Shown here piece after piece: positions 1 to 10,390 of a DNA stretch of 64,000 nt (position 1 is its first letter; each line of letters starts with the position of its first letter). This stretch comes from Lepturacanthus savala. Taxonomy: Eukaryota > Chordata > Actinopteri > Scombriformes > Trichiuridae. Below the pieces are notes generated by a model. That model did not search any database. It was not told the DNA's origin and saw only the letters and a program-made list of their open reading frames with translations. The DNA lies in assembly GCA_030544235.1 (NCBI GenBank), contig CM060463.1, forward strand, positions 38,663,158 through 38,727,157, in the 5' to 3' direction. The position numbers and the translations under genes are program-made.

Positions 1-797
1 TGACCAAGATAAACCACAGTGGCTTTTCCAAATTCGCATTTGGCTAGATTTACAGTCAGAGTCGCTCGGGCTAACGGTTCAAAAATCTGTTCTAACACGC
101 GCATGTGTTTCTCCCACGTATCTGTATGAATGACCAGATCATCGAGGTAGGCACTGCAATTTGGCAGTCCAGACAACACAGTATTAACCAGCCTCTGAAA
201 TGTAGCAGGAGCGTTACACATACCGAAAGCCATTACATTGTACTGGCAGAAATGATCGGGGGTGACAAAAGCAGAAATTTCTTTGGCACGGTCAGTTAAC
301 GGTACCTGCCAATAACCTTTTAATAAGTCCAACTTACTGACGTAGTGGGCGGCGCCCAGATTATCAATACAATCCTCCATGCGAGGAAGCGGGTACGAAT
401 CTTTAACCGTAACGACATTAACTTTGCGGAAATCGGTGATAAACCTGGGGGAGCCATCGGCTTTAGTTTCTAGTAGACACGGGGAACTCCACGGACTGGA
501 ACTCTCGGAAGCCAAATCATTTTGTAGGAGATACTCTACCTCCTGTTTCATTAACTGTCGTTTTTGTAGGTTGGCACGATATGCATTTTGTTTTATTGGG
601 CGAGCATCGTTTACAATTATGTCGTGTTTCAGCACGGACGTGCGGGTGGGAACATCGTTAAACAAACAATTGTACCGGCTAATCAACATTTCCAGATCGT
701 GTTGTTGGGTTATAGTTGCAAATAATGTGTCAACTTTGCGAGCATTTCTGAATTTGGGAGACGAATTGAGGGTTGTGTGGGGACGGGCATCCGTGGA
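1..797 (-). CDS. pol: Reverse transcriptase (partial) of the Gmr1-like element
   Basis: This minus-strand frame is open from 797 to the window edge and lies -1 relative to the integrase frame. Ty3/gypsy RT motifs appear in order: RFITDFRKVN, KLDLLKGYWQVPL, AFGMCNAPATFQRL and the catalytic YLDD (LDDLVIH). RNase H lies beyond base 1. It overlaps the end of the integrase frame by about 90 bp and has no obvious start of its own, so expression by -1 frameshifting is likely. All visible catalytic residues are intact. Confidence 0.85.
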
Positions 798-3658
798 TCA
801 TCTCCGTGGGGAGCGTCCACATACTCCGTCACAATAATAGCGGCAGCTTTGGCATCGGATGCGGGTTCGGTTGCTAAGGACGGAGGGACAGCGGAGGCAG
901 CGCTGTTTTCGCTGGTCTGGTAGCGCTTAAGTAGATTTATATGACACACTCTAGTCTTACGCCTTCTGTCTGGCGTACAAATGACATAATCAGTGTCGCT
1001 AAGACGCTTTTTAACGATATATGGACCGGAAAATTTAGCTGCAAAAACTGGTTTGGTGCTGGGCAGCAGCACTAAAATCTGGTCACCTGCCTCAAAACTG
1101 CGTGACACAGCGGCGCGATCATAGTGGCTTTTCATGGCCGATTGCGAGTTACGGAGGGTGGCTTTAGAAAAGGCATTAACTCTCTGCAGGCGCTCGCGAA
1201 ACTGTGTGACATAGTCCAATGCGTGCTTTTTAGGTGCGGACTCGCACGACAAGATCTGGTCGTGCAGAGATTTCAGCGGCCCACGGGGCATGTGGCCGAA
1301 AACAAGCTGGGCAGAACTAAAACCAATAGATTCCTGCACAGCATCACGCGCAGCAAATAATACAAAGGGGATTCCCTCGTCCCACTCTTTTTCATGTTCA
1401 ACACAATACTTCCTGAGCATGGACTTTAACGTCTGGTGCCAGCGCTCTAAAGCTCCTTGCGATTGGGGGTGGTACGCAGACGACATTACCTGATGCACAC
1501 TTAAACTTTGGAGTACCTGCCTAAAAAGACCAGACTTGAAATTAGAGCCCTGGTCTGTCTGGATCACGCGGGGTAATCCAAAAGTAGAGAAGAATTTTAA
1601 TAAAGCTTTCACTACGGCCTTAGTTGTAATGGAACGGAGAGGGATCGCCTCCGGATAGCGAGTGGCAGCGCACATAATTGTTAATAAGTACTGATTTCCA
1701 CTTTTAGTTCGAGGTAGAGGGCCAACACAATCAATAATCACCCGCTCGAATGGGTCGGTTATCACCGGAATCGGATGTAACGGTGCAGGAGGAACAGTCT
1801 GGTTAGGTTTTCCAGCCACCTGGCACACATGACAAGCATGACAATGTTTAACAACATCAGTCTTCAAACCTGGCCAGTAGAAGTATTGGAGGATGGCTTG
1901 ATAAGTTTTGGATATGCCCAAATGCCCCGCCCACTTACTTTCATGAGCCACGGACATCATATGTTGGCGGCATCCGGCAGGTACGACTATCTGGTAAACA
2001 GAATCACAATCAGAATCACCAGTACCAAAAGAGGACCATTTACGAATCAGCAACTCTCCATCCATAATATACGCTACCTTTTCACCCCTTGCTTTGCTGT
2101 TACTCACCACCTTGGAAAAGCATTGCCGCAGTGTCGGGTCTGCTTTCTGCATCTGGCTCAAGCGCGCTCGGTTGACTGGAAATGCCGCATCTCCCGCTAA
2201 CGGCAGTTCCATGCCGGCCGGGAGCGCTTGATCAGCAGACGCCTTTGGACCAGTCATCGCGAAGTTCTCCGCCTCCTTTTTTCCATCATCTGAAACAGCT
2301 GACATGAAAAAACTGTCAGACAACGAAACTTCATTGGCGTCAGGATCACGGCGGGTCACGGCGCAGGCTGGAAATACCTTTACGTGCGTTTGATCTAAAA
2401 GCTGGCTCCCCTCCCACCGGGGTTGATCTAAAACCTGCAGCGTGGGCATTACCTTACCTCCTGCTATATCATTCCCCATCAGGAGTACGATACCAGAAAT
2501 GGGCAGTTCGGTACAAACCGCTACTGGAAAAACTCCGGTAGCAAGGGAGGACTGAATATGGACGCGGTGCACCGGCCGTGGCACGTAACCCATCTCAACA
2601 CCTCTAAGGACTGAACTATAGTGACAAGCAGATTTATTAGAAAAAGGCAGAGCAGACGCTAAAATGACAGACTGAGAGCAAGCTGTATCTCTCAAAGCCC
2701 GTATGGAGCGTTTATCGGTGGACTCACCAGTCAGTGACACAAAAGCATCAAATATAAATGGTCTCAAACATTCCTCAACTTCCGAATCAGTGTCCACTCC
2801 CCGATTTGTTTTAATCAGTCCCACCCCTTTTGCCTGAGAAGAGCGAGAGGACTGCTCTCGGCGTTTCAGTGTCGCACAATTTGCAATAACATGGCCAATT
2901 TGATGGCAATAATAGCACTCTCTGTCCTCTTTTTGCCCGAGTGGATTAGTGGGTCTGGGTCTGTGGGGAGCGGCGGTCTGGGAGACAGCAGAAACGGGAG
3001 AAAAAACAGATTTATGGGTCAAAACATATTCGTCGGCCAGCACAGCAGCAGCAGACATTGTATTCACTTTTTGCTCATTCAAATATATGACAATGCGCTC
3101 AGGTAAACACTTCTTAAAATCTTCTAACAGGATCAACTCTCTCAGTGCATTAAAATCATTGATTTTACATGTGGCACACCATTTATCAAATAGAGTCCCC
3201 TTCTCACGGGAAAACTCCACATAAGTCTGAACGTTTTTTTTTTTGTGATTCCTGAATTTCTGCCGGTACGCTTCAGGCACAAGTTCGTACGCTCTCAAAA
3301 TAGCAGTCTTAACAGTTTCATAATCCAAACTATCTTCAACGGGGAGTGCGGCTATAGCGTCTTGAGCTTTACCATGCATTTTACACTGAAGTAGCAGTGT
3401 CCATACTTCAGGTGGCCATTGCAACTCGAAAACATTAAAATACGAATTGACTTCGCTATCCCGAAATACAGGTACTAAAGCCACATGTTTACTAATGTCG
3501 AATGCAACGTTAGGTGAATGGGTGGAAGCGAGAGAAGGAGGTGACATACCTGACGCACTTGGGGCGCTCCGCCCTGCGGCAGTGGCATCCAGCTCGAGCT
3601 GCCGGATTCTCACCGCCCTGTCAGTCTCAGCCTGGAGTTCGGCTTTCCTGATCTCCAA
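710..3658 (-). CDS. gag-pol: Gag-protease-integrase polyprotein of the Gmr1-like element
   Basis: This is a 982-residue frame with no ATG at its start; it stays open upstream to 3778. In order it shows a SCAN-like capsid (about residues 60-215, including LRELILLEDFKKCLPE), a CCHC knuckle C-X2-C-X4-H-X4-C (about 248-261), and an aspartic protease with a DTA active-site triplet instead of the usual DTG (about 324). These are followed by the integrase HHCC zinc domain (HLGISKTYQAI...HCHACHVC), an integrase core with D (IIDCVGPL), D (TDQGSNF) and E (GALERWHQ), and a GPY/F-type module (FSGPYIVKKRL). It stops at 710, just as the RT frame begins. It would form particles, process the polyprotein and integrate the cDNA. 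Confidence 0.85.
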   Translation of the reverse strand: MEIRKAELQAETDRAVRIRQLELDATAAGRSAPSASGMSPPSLASTHSPNVAFDISKHVALVPVFRDSEVNSYFNVFELQWPPEVWTLLLQCKMHGKAQDAIAALPVEDSLDYETVKTAILRAYELVPEAYRQKFRNHKKKNVQTYVEFSREKGTLFDKWCATCKINDFNALRELILLEDFKKCLPERIVIYLNEQKVNTMSAAAVLADEYVLTHKSVFSPVSAVSQTAAPHRPRPTNPLGQKEDRECYYCHQIGHVIANCATLKRREQSSRSSQAKGVGLIKTNRGVDTDSEVEECLRPFIFDAFVSLTGESTDKRSIRALRDTACSQSVILASALPFSNKSACHYSSVLRGVEMGYVPRPVHRVHIQSSLATGVFPVAVCTELPISGIVLLMGNDIAGGKVMPTLQVLDQPRWEGSQLLDQTHVKVFPACAVTRRDPDANEVSLSDSFFMSAVSDDGKKEAENFAMTGPKASADQALPAGMELPLAGDAAFPVNRARLSQMQKADPTLRQCFSKVVSNSKARGEKVAYIMDGELLIRKWSSFGTGDSDCDSVYQIVVPAGCRQHMMSVAHESKWAGHLGISKTYQAILQYFYWPGLKTDVVKHCHACHVCQVAGKPNQTVPPAPLHPIPVITDPFERVIIDCVGPLPRTKSGNQYLLTIMCAATRYPEAIPLRSITTKAVVKALLKFFSTFGLPRVIQTDQGSNFKSGLFRQVLQSLSVHQVMSSAYHPQSQGALERWHQTLKSMLRKYCVEHEKEWDEGIPFVLFAARDAVQESIGFSSAQLVFGHMPRGPLKSLHDQILSCESAPKKHALDYVTQFRERLQRVNAFSKATLRNSQSAMKSHYDRAAVSRSFEAGDQILVLLPSTKPVFAAKFSGPYIVKKRLSDTDYVICTPDRRRKTRVCHINLLKRYQTSENSAASAVPPSLATEPASDAKAAAIIVTEYVDAPHGDDPRMPVPTQPSIRLPNSEMLAKLTHYLQL
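752..758 (-). promoter_or_regulatory. Candidate -1 ribosomal frameshift heptamer
   Basis: In the integrase frame the codons read C CCA AAT, which fits the X XXY YYZ slippery pattern. It lies in the short window where both frames are open and about 45 nt before the integrase-frame stop. Short complementary pieces downstream (GCAAA/TTTGC and AGTTG/CAACT) could pair, but no strong stem is evident. Confidence 0.45.
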
Positions 3659-3708
3659 CTGGAGCTGTAATTGAGCCTCCCGCTCACGAGCTTCCAGCTG
3701 TAGCCGAG

Positions 3709-4041
3709 CTAGGCGGACCTTAAGCCGCGCCTCACTATTGCCCTTGCCCTGGGCAAGGTGAACGGTGTCTTCCCCCGCTCATCTGCCTGATAAACCCGCC
3801 CAGAGTCTGAGGGAGTTTCAGCACGGGGTTCACTCTCAGCTTCTGCAGCAATCACTCCCTGTTCCACCAATCCACTGATAAGTCGCTCTTTAATTTCTTT
3901 TTTTAACATGGCTTTAGTAGTGGGAATATTGAAGTGGGCAGCTATAGCTACTAATTCATCCTTCCTACAGCCATGTACTTGGTCTAACGTAGGATGCACT
4001 ATAAATCCCTCTAAACTAAATTTCTCTGCCATGGTGCTCAC
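3709..4041 (-). CDS. gag: Gag N-terminal open frame of the Gmr1-like element
   Basis: A 110-residue frame starts at the first ATG after the PBS; a second Met follows at residue 4. It is a soluble, charged segment with a helical region (HGCRKDELVAIAAHFNI), resembling the N-terminal Gag segment of fish Gmr1-like elements. After a PFTLP motif near residues 92-96 the frame loses family-like sequence and stops. The downstream frame, open from 3778, carries a charged helical segment and then the capsid. The two frames overlap by about 70 bp, so a small indel has probably split one Gag; a programmed shift is less likely. Confidence 0.6.
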   Translation of the reverse strand: MSTMAEKFSLEGFIVHPTLDQVHGCRKDELVAIAAHFNIPTTKAMLKKEIKERLISGLVEQGVIAAEAESEPRAETPSDSGRVYQADERGKTPFTLPRARAIVRRGLRSA

Positions 4042-4133
4042 CAGCTCGCAGCACTCACCGCAGAGGACAGCCTACAATGAGTAAGAAAAAAAACGACAAA
4101 ACCCATTTCAGTATCAATTTGCCACTATCTCCT

Positions 4134-4151
4134 ATCCCGGATGAGCCCCCA
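4134..4151 (-). other. Primer-binding site, tRNA-Pro type
   Basis: The minus strand reads TGGGGGCTCATCCGGGAT immediately inside the LTR, after a TAAG spacer. It differs at one base from the tRNA-Pro primer-binding site used by many vertebrate retroelements. Its position confirms the LTR end and the minus-strand orientation. Confidence 0.8.
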
Positions 4152-4243
4152 CTTATGTTACGACCCGACTCGTTAAAAGAGCCACAACATAGAAAAAGAA
4201 TAGGAAACAAAAGGAAAATTGACACCTATTTAGGGTTCGTTCG

Positions 4244-4249
4244 TTTATT
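4244..4249 (-). terminator. LTR polyadenylation signal (AATAAA)
   Basis: AATAAA on the minus strand lies about 150 bp downstream of the TATA-like box and about 90 bp before the LTR end, as expected for the R region of an LTR. Confidence 0.45.
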
Positions 4250-4398
4250 TTCTTAATTCAACAAAAAGAGGTGAGGGAAAGGGAACAAAAAGGGCATACG
4301 AGTGCTGTTTAAAAGAACAAATAAATAGAACAGAAAGAGACTCTAACAGAGTTAATTTATGCTATCTCGCAATAAACAAAACCAGAAACAAAAACCTC

Positions 4399-4410
4399 AC
4401 TATATAACCT
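4399..4410 (-). promoter_or_regulatory. Possible TATA box of the LTR promoter
   Basis: The minus strand reads GGTTATATAGTG inside the LTR, upstream of the AATAAA signal, where a U3 promoter would lie. Assigned from motif and position only. Confidence 0.4.
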
Positions 4411-4832
4411 ACGTTTCAATAACAAAAACACATTAAAAACAGCACTCCTAAGTCTAGTGAATCTAACAAAAAAGGTCTCAGCGAGTGTAATCAGTACGAA
4501 AGTAAAAACTAATCCCTGCCCCAGTCCCAAACTTTCCAACTTCAACCTCATACAAACACTAGGCGAGCTTTAACACCACCAAACACAAAGCCGCGCCGAA
4601 CAATAGTAAACACACTCTAGAACAATAGTAAACACACTCTATTTGTGCTGGATCTGGAATTGCTGGTAGCCTCTGATTGGGTTGAACTGCAGCCACATCC
4701 ACCAATCGCCAGCAGACATCTCTGAGGGGGCGGGTCTTCCGTCACGCCTGTGTCCAATCCCCGACAGGAGATCGCACAGCCGGATTTGCCTGTGGAACAC
4801 AACATAAACGGCTGCCAGCGGCGGCCGTAACA

Positions 4833-5203
4833 GTAGTAACAGTAGTAGTATAGTAGTAGTAGTAGTAACAGTAGTAGTATAGTAGCAGTAGTAGTAGCAG
4901 CAGTAGTAGTAACAGTAGTAGTATAGTAGCAGTAGTGGTAGTAGTAGTAGTAGCAGTAGTAGTAGTAGTAGTAGTCGCAGTAGTAGTAGTAACAGTAGTA
5001 GCAGTAGTAGTAGTAGCAGTAGTAGTATAGTAGCAGTAGTGGTAGTAGTAGTAGTAGTAGTAGTAGTAGTAACAGTAGCAGTAGTAGTAGTAACAGTAGT
5101 AGTAGTAACAGTAGTAGTAGTAACAGTAGTAGTAGTAACAGTAGCAGTAGTAGTAGTAACAGCAGTAGTAGTAACAGTAGGAGTAGTAGTAGTAACAGTA
5201 GCA
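4833..5203 (+). repeat. TAG/CAG-type trinucleotide microsatellite
   Basis: About 370 bp of imperfect GTA/TAG triplets with AAC, CAG and TGG variants. It abuts the LTR on one side and runs directly into the 11-bp satellite on the other. The long leucine/tyrosine frame read across it on the minus strand is an artefact of the triplet repeat. Confidence 0.9.
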
Positions 5204-8200
5204 TACTAACCCTACACTAACCCTACACTAACCCTACACTAACTATACACTAACCCTACACTAACCCTATACTAACCCTACACTAACCCTACACTAATTA
5301 TACACTAACCCTATACTAACCCTACACTAACTCTACACTAACTCTATACTAACCCTACACTAACCCTACACTAACCCTACACTAACTATACACTAACCCT
5401 ACACTAACCCTATACTAACCCTACACTAACCCTACACTAACTATACACTAACCCTATACTAACCCTACACTAACCCTATACTAACCCTACACTAACCCTA
5501 CACTAACCCTATACTAACCCTACACTAACTATACACGAACCCTACACTAACCCTACACTAACTATACACTAACCCTACACTAACTCTACACTAACCCTAC
5601 ACTAACTATACACTAACTATACACTAACCCTACACTAACCCTACACTAACTATACACTAACTCTACACTAACTCTATACTAACCCTATACTAACCCTACA
5701 CTAACCTTACACTAACCCTACACTAACCCTACACTAGCCCTACACTAACCCTACACTAACCCTATACTAACCCTACACTAACCTTACACTAACTATACAC
5801 TAACTATACACTAACCCTACACTAACTCTACACTAACCCTACACTAACCATACACTAACTATACACTAACCCTACACTAACCCTATACTAACTATACACT
5901 AACCCTACACTAACTATACACTAACCCTACACTAACTCTACACTAACCCTACACTAACTATACACTAACCCTACACTAACTATACACTAACTATACACTA
6001 ACTCTACACTAACCCTACACTAACCCTACACTAACTATACACTAACTATACACTAACTCTACACTAACCCTACACTAACCCTACACTAACCCTACACTAA
6101 CCCTACACTAACCCTACACTAACTCTACACTAACTCTATACTAACCCTATACTAACCCTATACTAACCCTACACTAACCCTACACTAACCCTACACTAAC
6201 TATACACTAACCCTACACTAACCCTATACTAACCCTACACTAACCCTACACTAACCCTACACTAACCCTACACTAACTATACACTAACCCTACACTAACC
6301 CTATACTAACCCTACACTAACCCTACACTAACTATACACTAACCCTATAGTAACCCTACACTAACCCTATACTAACCCTACACTAACCCTACACTAACCC
6401 TACACTAACTATACACTAACCCTACACTAACTCTACACTAACCCTACACTAACTATACACTAACCCTACACTAACCCTACACTAACTATACACTAACTAT
6501 ACACTAACCCTACACTAACTCTACACTAACCCTACACTAACCATACACTAACTATACACTAACCCTACACTAACCCTATACTAACTATACACTAACCCTA
6601 CACTAACTATACACTAACCCTACACTAACTATACACTAACTATACACTAACCCTACACTAACTCTACACTAACCCTACACTAACTATACACTAACCCTAC
6701 ACTAACTATACACTAACTATACACTAACCCTATACTAACCCTACACTAACCCTACACTAACCCTAAACTAACCCTATACTAACTCTATACTAACCCTACA
6801 CTAACCCTATACTAACTCTACACTAACTCTACACTAACCCTACACTAACCCTATACTAACCCTACACTAACTCTACACTAACCCTATACTAACCCTATAC
6901 TAACCCTACACTAACCCTACACTAACCCTACACTAACTATACACTAACCCTATACTAACCCTACACTAACCCTACACTAACTATACACTAACCCTATACT
7001 AACCCTACACTAACCCTACACTAACCCTACACTAACCCTACACTAACCCTACACTAACTATACACTAACCCTACACTAACCCTACACTAACTATACACTA
7101 ACCCTACACTAACCCTACACTAACTATACACTAACCCTACACTAACTCTACACTAACCCTACACTAACCATACACTAACTATACACTAACCCTACACTAA
7201 CCCTATACTAACTATACACTAACCCTACACTAACCCTACACTAACTATACACTAACCCTACACTAACTATACACTAACTATACACTAACCCTACACTAAC
7301 TCTACACTAACCCTACACTAACTATACACTAACTATACACTAACCCTACACTAACCCTACACTAACCATACACTAACTATACACTAACCCTACACTAACC
7401 CTATACTAACTATACACTAACCCTACACTAACTATACACTAACCCTACACTAACTCTACACTAACCCTACACTAACTATACACTAACTATACACTAACCC
7501 TACACTAACTATACACTAACCCTACACTAACTCTACACTAACCCTACACTAACTATACACTAACTATACACTAACCCTACACTAACTATACACTAACCCT
7601 ATACTAACTATACACTAACCCTACACTAACTATACACTAACCCTACACTAACCCTACACTAACTATACACTAACTATACACTAATCCTACACTAACCCTA
7701 CACTAACTCTACACTAACCCTACACTAACTCTACACTAACCCTACACTAACTCTACACTAACTATACACTAACTCTACACTAACCCTACACTAACTATAC
7801 ACTAACCCTACACTAACCCTACACTAACTCTACACTAACCCTATACTAACTATACACTAACCCTACACTAACTATACACTAACCCTATACTAACTCTACA
7901 CTAACCCTACACTAACCCTACACTAACTATACACTAACTATACACTAACCCTACACTAACTATACACTAACCCTACACTAACTATACACTAACCCTACAC
8001 TAACTATACACTAACCCTACACTAACTATACACTAACTATACACTAACCCTACACTAACTCTACACTAACCCTACACTAACTATACACTAACTATACACT
8101 AACCCTACACTAACTCTACACTAACCCTACACTAGCCCTACACTAACCCTACACTAACCCTATACTAACCCTACACTAACCTTACACTAACTATACACTA

Positions 8201-10217
8201 ACTATACACTAACCCTACACTAACTCTACACTAACCCTACACTAACCATACACTAACTATACACTAACCCTACACTAACCCTATACTAACTATACACTAA
8301 CCCTACACTAACTATACACTAACCCTACACTAACTATACACTAACTATACACTAACCCTACACTAACTCTACACTAACCCTACACTAACTCTACACTAAC
8401 CCTACACAAACCCTACACTAACCCTACACTAACTATACACTAACTATACACTAACTCTACACTAACCCTACACTAACCCTATACTAACCCTACACTAACC
8501 CTACACTAACCCTATACTAACTCTACACTAACTCTACACTAACCCTACACTAACCCTACACTAACTCTACACTAACTCTATACTAACCCTATACTAACCC
8601 TATACTAACCCTACACTAACCCTACACTAACCCTACACTAACTATACACTAACCCTACACTAACCCTATACTAACCCTACACTAACCCTACACTAACTAT
8701 ACACTAACCCTATAGTAACCCTACACTAACCCTATACTAACCCTACACTAACCCTACACTAACCCTACACTAACTATACACTAACCCTACACTAACTCTA
8801 CACTAACCCTACACTAACTATACACTAACCCTACACTAACCCTACACTAACTATACACTAACTATACACTAACCCTACACTAACTCTACACTAACCCTAC
8901 ACTAACCATACACTAACTATACACTAACCCTACACTAACCCTATACTAACTATACACTAACCCTACACTAACTATACACTAACCCTACACTAACTATACA
9001 CTAACTATACACTAACCCTACACTAACTCTACACTAACCCTACACTAACTATACACTAACCCTACACTAACTCTACACTAACCCTACACTAACTATACAC
9101 TAACTATACACTAACCCTATACTAACCCTACACTAACCCTACACTAACCCTAAACTAACCCTATACTAACTCTATACTAACCCTACACTAACCCTATACT
9201 AACTCTACACTAACTCTACACTAACCCTACACTAACCCTATACTAACCCTACACTAACTCTACACTAACCCTATACTAACCCTATACTAACCCTACACTA
9301 ACCCTACACTAACCCTACACTAACTATACACTAACCCTATACTAACCCTACACTAACCCTACACTAACTATACACTAACCCTATACTAACCCTACACTAA
9401 CCCTACACTAACTATACACTAACCCTACACTAACCCTACACTAACCCTACACTAACTATACACTAACCCTACACTAACCCTACACTAACTATACACTAAC
9501 CCTACACTAACCCTACACTAACTATACACTAACCCTACACTAACTCTACACTAACCCTACACTAACCATACACTAACTATACACTAACCCTACACTAACC
9601 CTATACTAACTATACACTAACCCTACACTAACCCTACACTAACTATACACTAACCCTACACTAACTATACACTAACTATACACTAACCCTACACTAACTC
9701 TACACTAACCCTACACTAACTATACACTAACTATACACTAACCCTACACTAACCCTACACTAACCATACACTAACTATACACTAACCCTACACTAACCCT
9801 ATACTAACTATACACTAACCCTACACTAACTATACACTAACCCTACACTAACTCTACACTAACCCTACACTAACTATACACTAACCCTACACTAACTCTA
9901 CACTAACCCTACACTAACTATACACTAACTATACACTAACCCTACACTAACTATACACTAACCCTATACTAACTATACACTAACCCTACACTAACTATAC
10001 ACTAACCCTACACTAACCCTACACTAACTATACACTAACTATACACTAATCCTACACTAACCCTACACTAACTATACACTAACTAGACACTAACCCTACA
10101 CTAACTATACACTAACTACACACTAATTCTACACTAACTAGACACTAACCCTACACTAACTATACACTAACTATACACTAACTCTACACTAACTATACAC
10201 TAACTATACACTAACAC
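5204..10217 (+). repeat. 11-bp satellite array, block 1 (CTAACCCTACA)
   Basis: About 455 tandem 11-bp units. The main variants are CTAACCCTACA, CTAACTATACA, CTAACTCTACA and CTAACCCTATA, and the 11-bp register is held almost perfectly. The consensus contains CTAACCCTA, one and a half vertebrate telomere repeats. Variants recur in fixed order, giving a higher-order repeat of about 2.4 kb. No gene is present. Confidence 0.95.
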
Positions 10218-10390
10218 TAAAAAAAATTTGTAATAAAAATATTTGTATTCCTGAACGACTGTCTCTGTCCTTGATTGTAAAACAGACCTGAGTTCTTTTC
10301 TCTTGTGATTAGCTATTAATAGACAAGAGAATAGAATTCCCAGGGTGACGTTGTCAGCCATTTAAACATTTAAACTAGCCATTTAAATTT
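10218..10390. other. Unique-sequence island inside the satellite
   Basis: About 173 bp of non-repetitive, AT-rich sequence interrupts the array once. No open frame, terminal inverted repeat or recognised transposon motif was found. The satellite resumes with a few divergent CTAACCCTCCA units. Confidence 0.8.

Larger units (their letters stand above)
1..4832 (-). mobile_element. Gmr1-like Ty3/gypsy LTR retrotransposon, 3' part outside the window
   Basis: Read on the minus strand the order is 5' LTR, primer-binding site, Gag start, capsid, CCHC knuckle, protease, integrase and then reverse transcriptase, which runs off the window at base 1. The RT motifs are Ty3/gypsy-like, but the integrase lies upstream of RT, the arrangement known for the Gmr1 group of fish retrotransposons. 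RNase H and the 3' LTR are not in view, so target-site duplications and LTR identity cannot be tested. The internal region is largely open, with one frame change in Gag and one between integrase and RT, which suggests a fairly young insertion. No envelope-like frame is seen in the visible part. Confidence 0.9.
4156..4832 (-). repeat. 5' LTR of the Gmr1-like element
   Basis: The minus strand starts TGTTACGGCC at 4832 and ends GGTCGTAACA at 4156. This gives TG...CA termini inside a 7-bp inverted repeat (TGTTACG/CGTAACA) and a length of 677 bp. The primer-binding site follows after 4 bases. A TATA-like box and an AATAAA signal lie inside in the expected order. The outer edge abuts a TAG-rich microsatellite. 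Without the 3' LTR the boundaries rest on the terminal motifs and the PBS position. Confidence 0.8.

Noticed and set aside
4357..4551. 64-residue frame inside the LTR
   Set aside because: Lies across the TATA-like region of the LTR, with no known LTR-encoded product.
4617..5204. 195-residue minus-strand frame of leucine and tyrosine
   Set aside because: Direct translation of the TAG triplet repeat; no protein signal.
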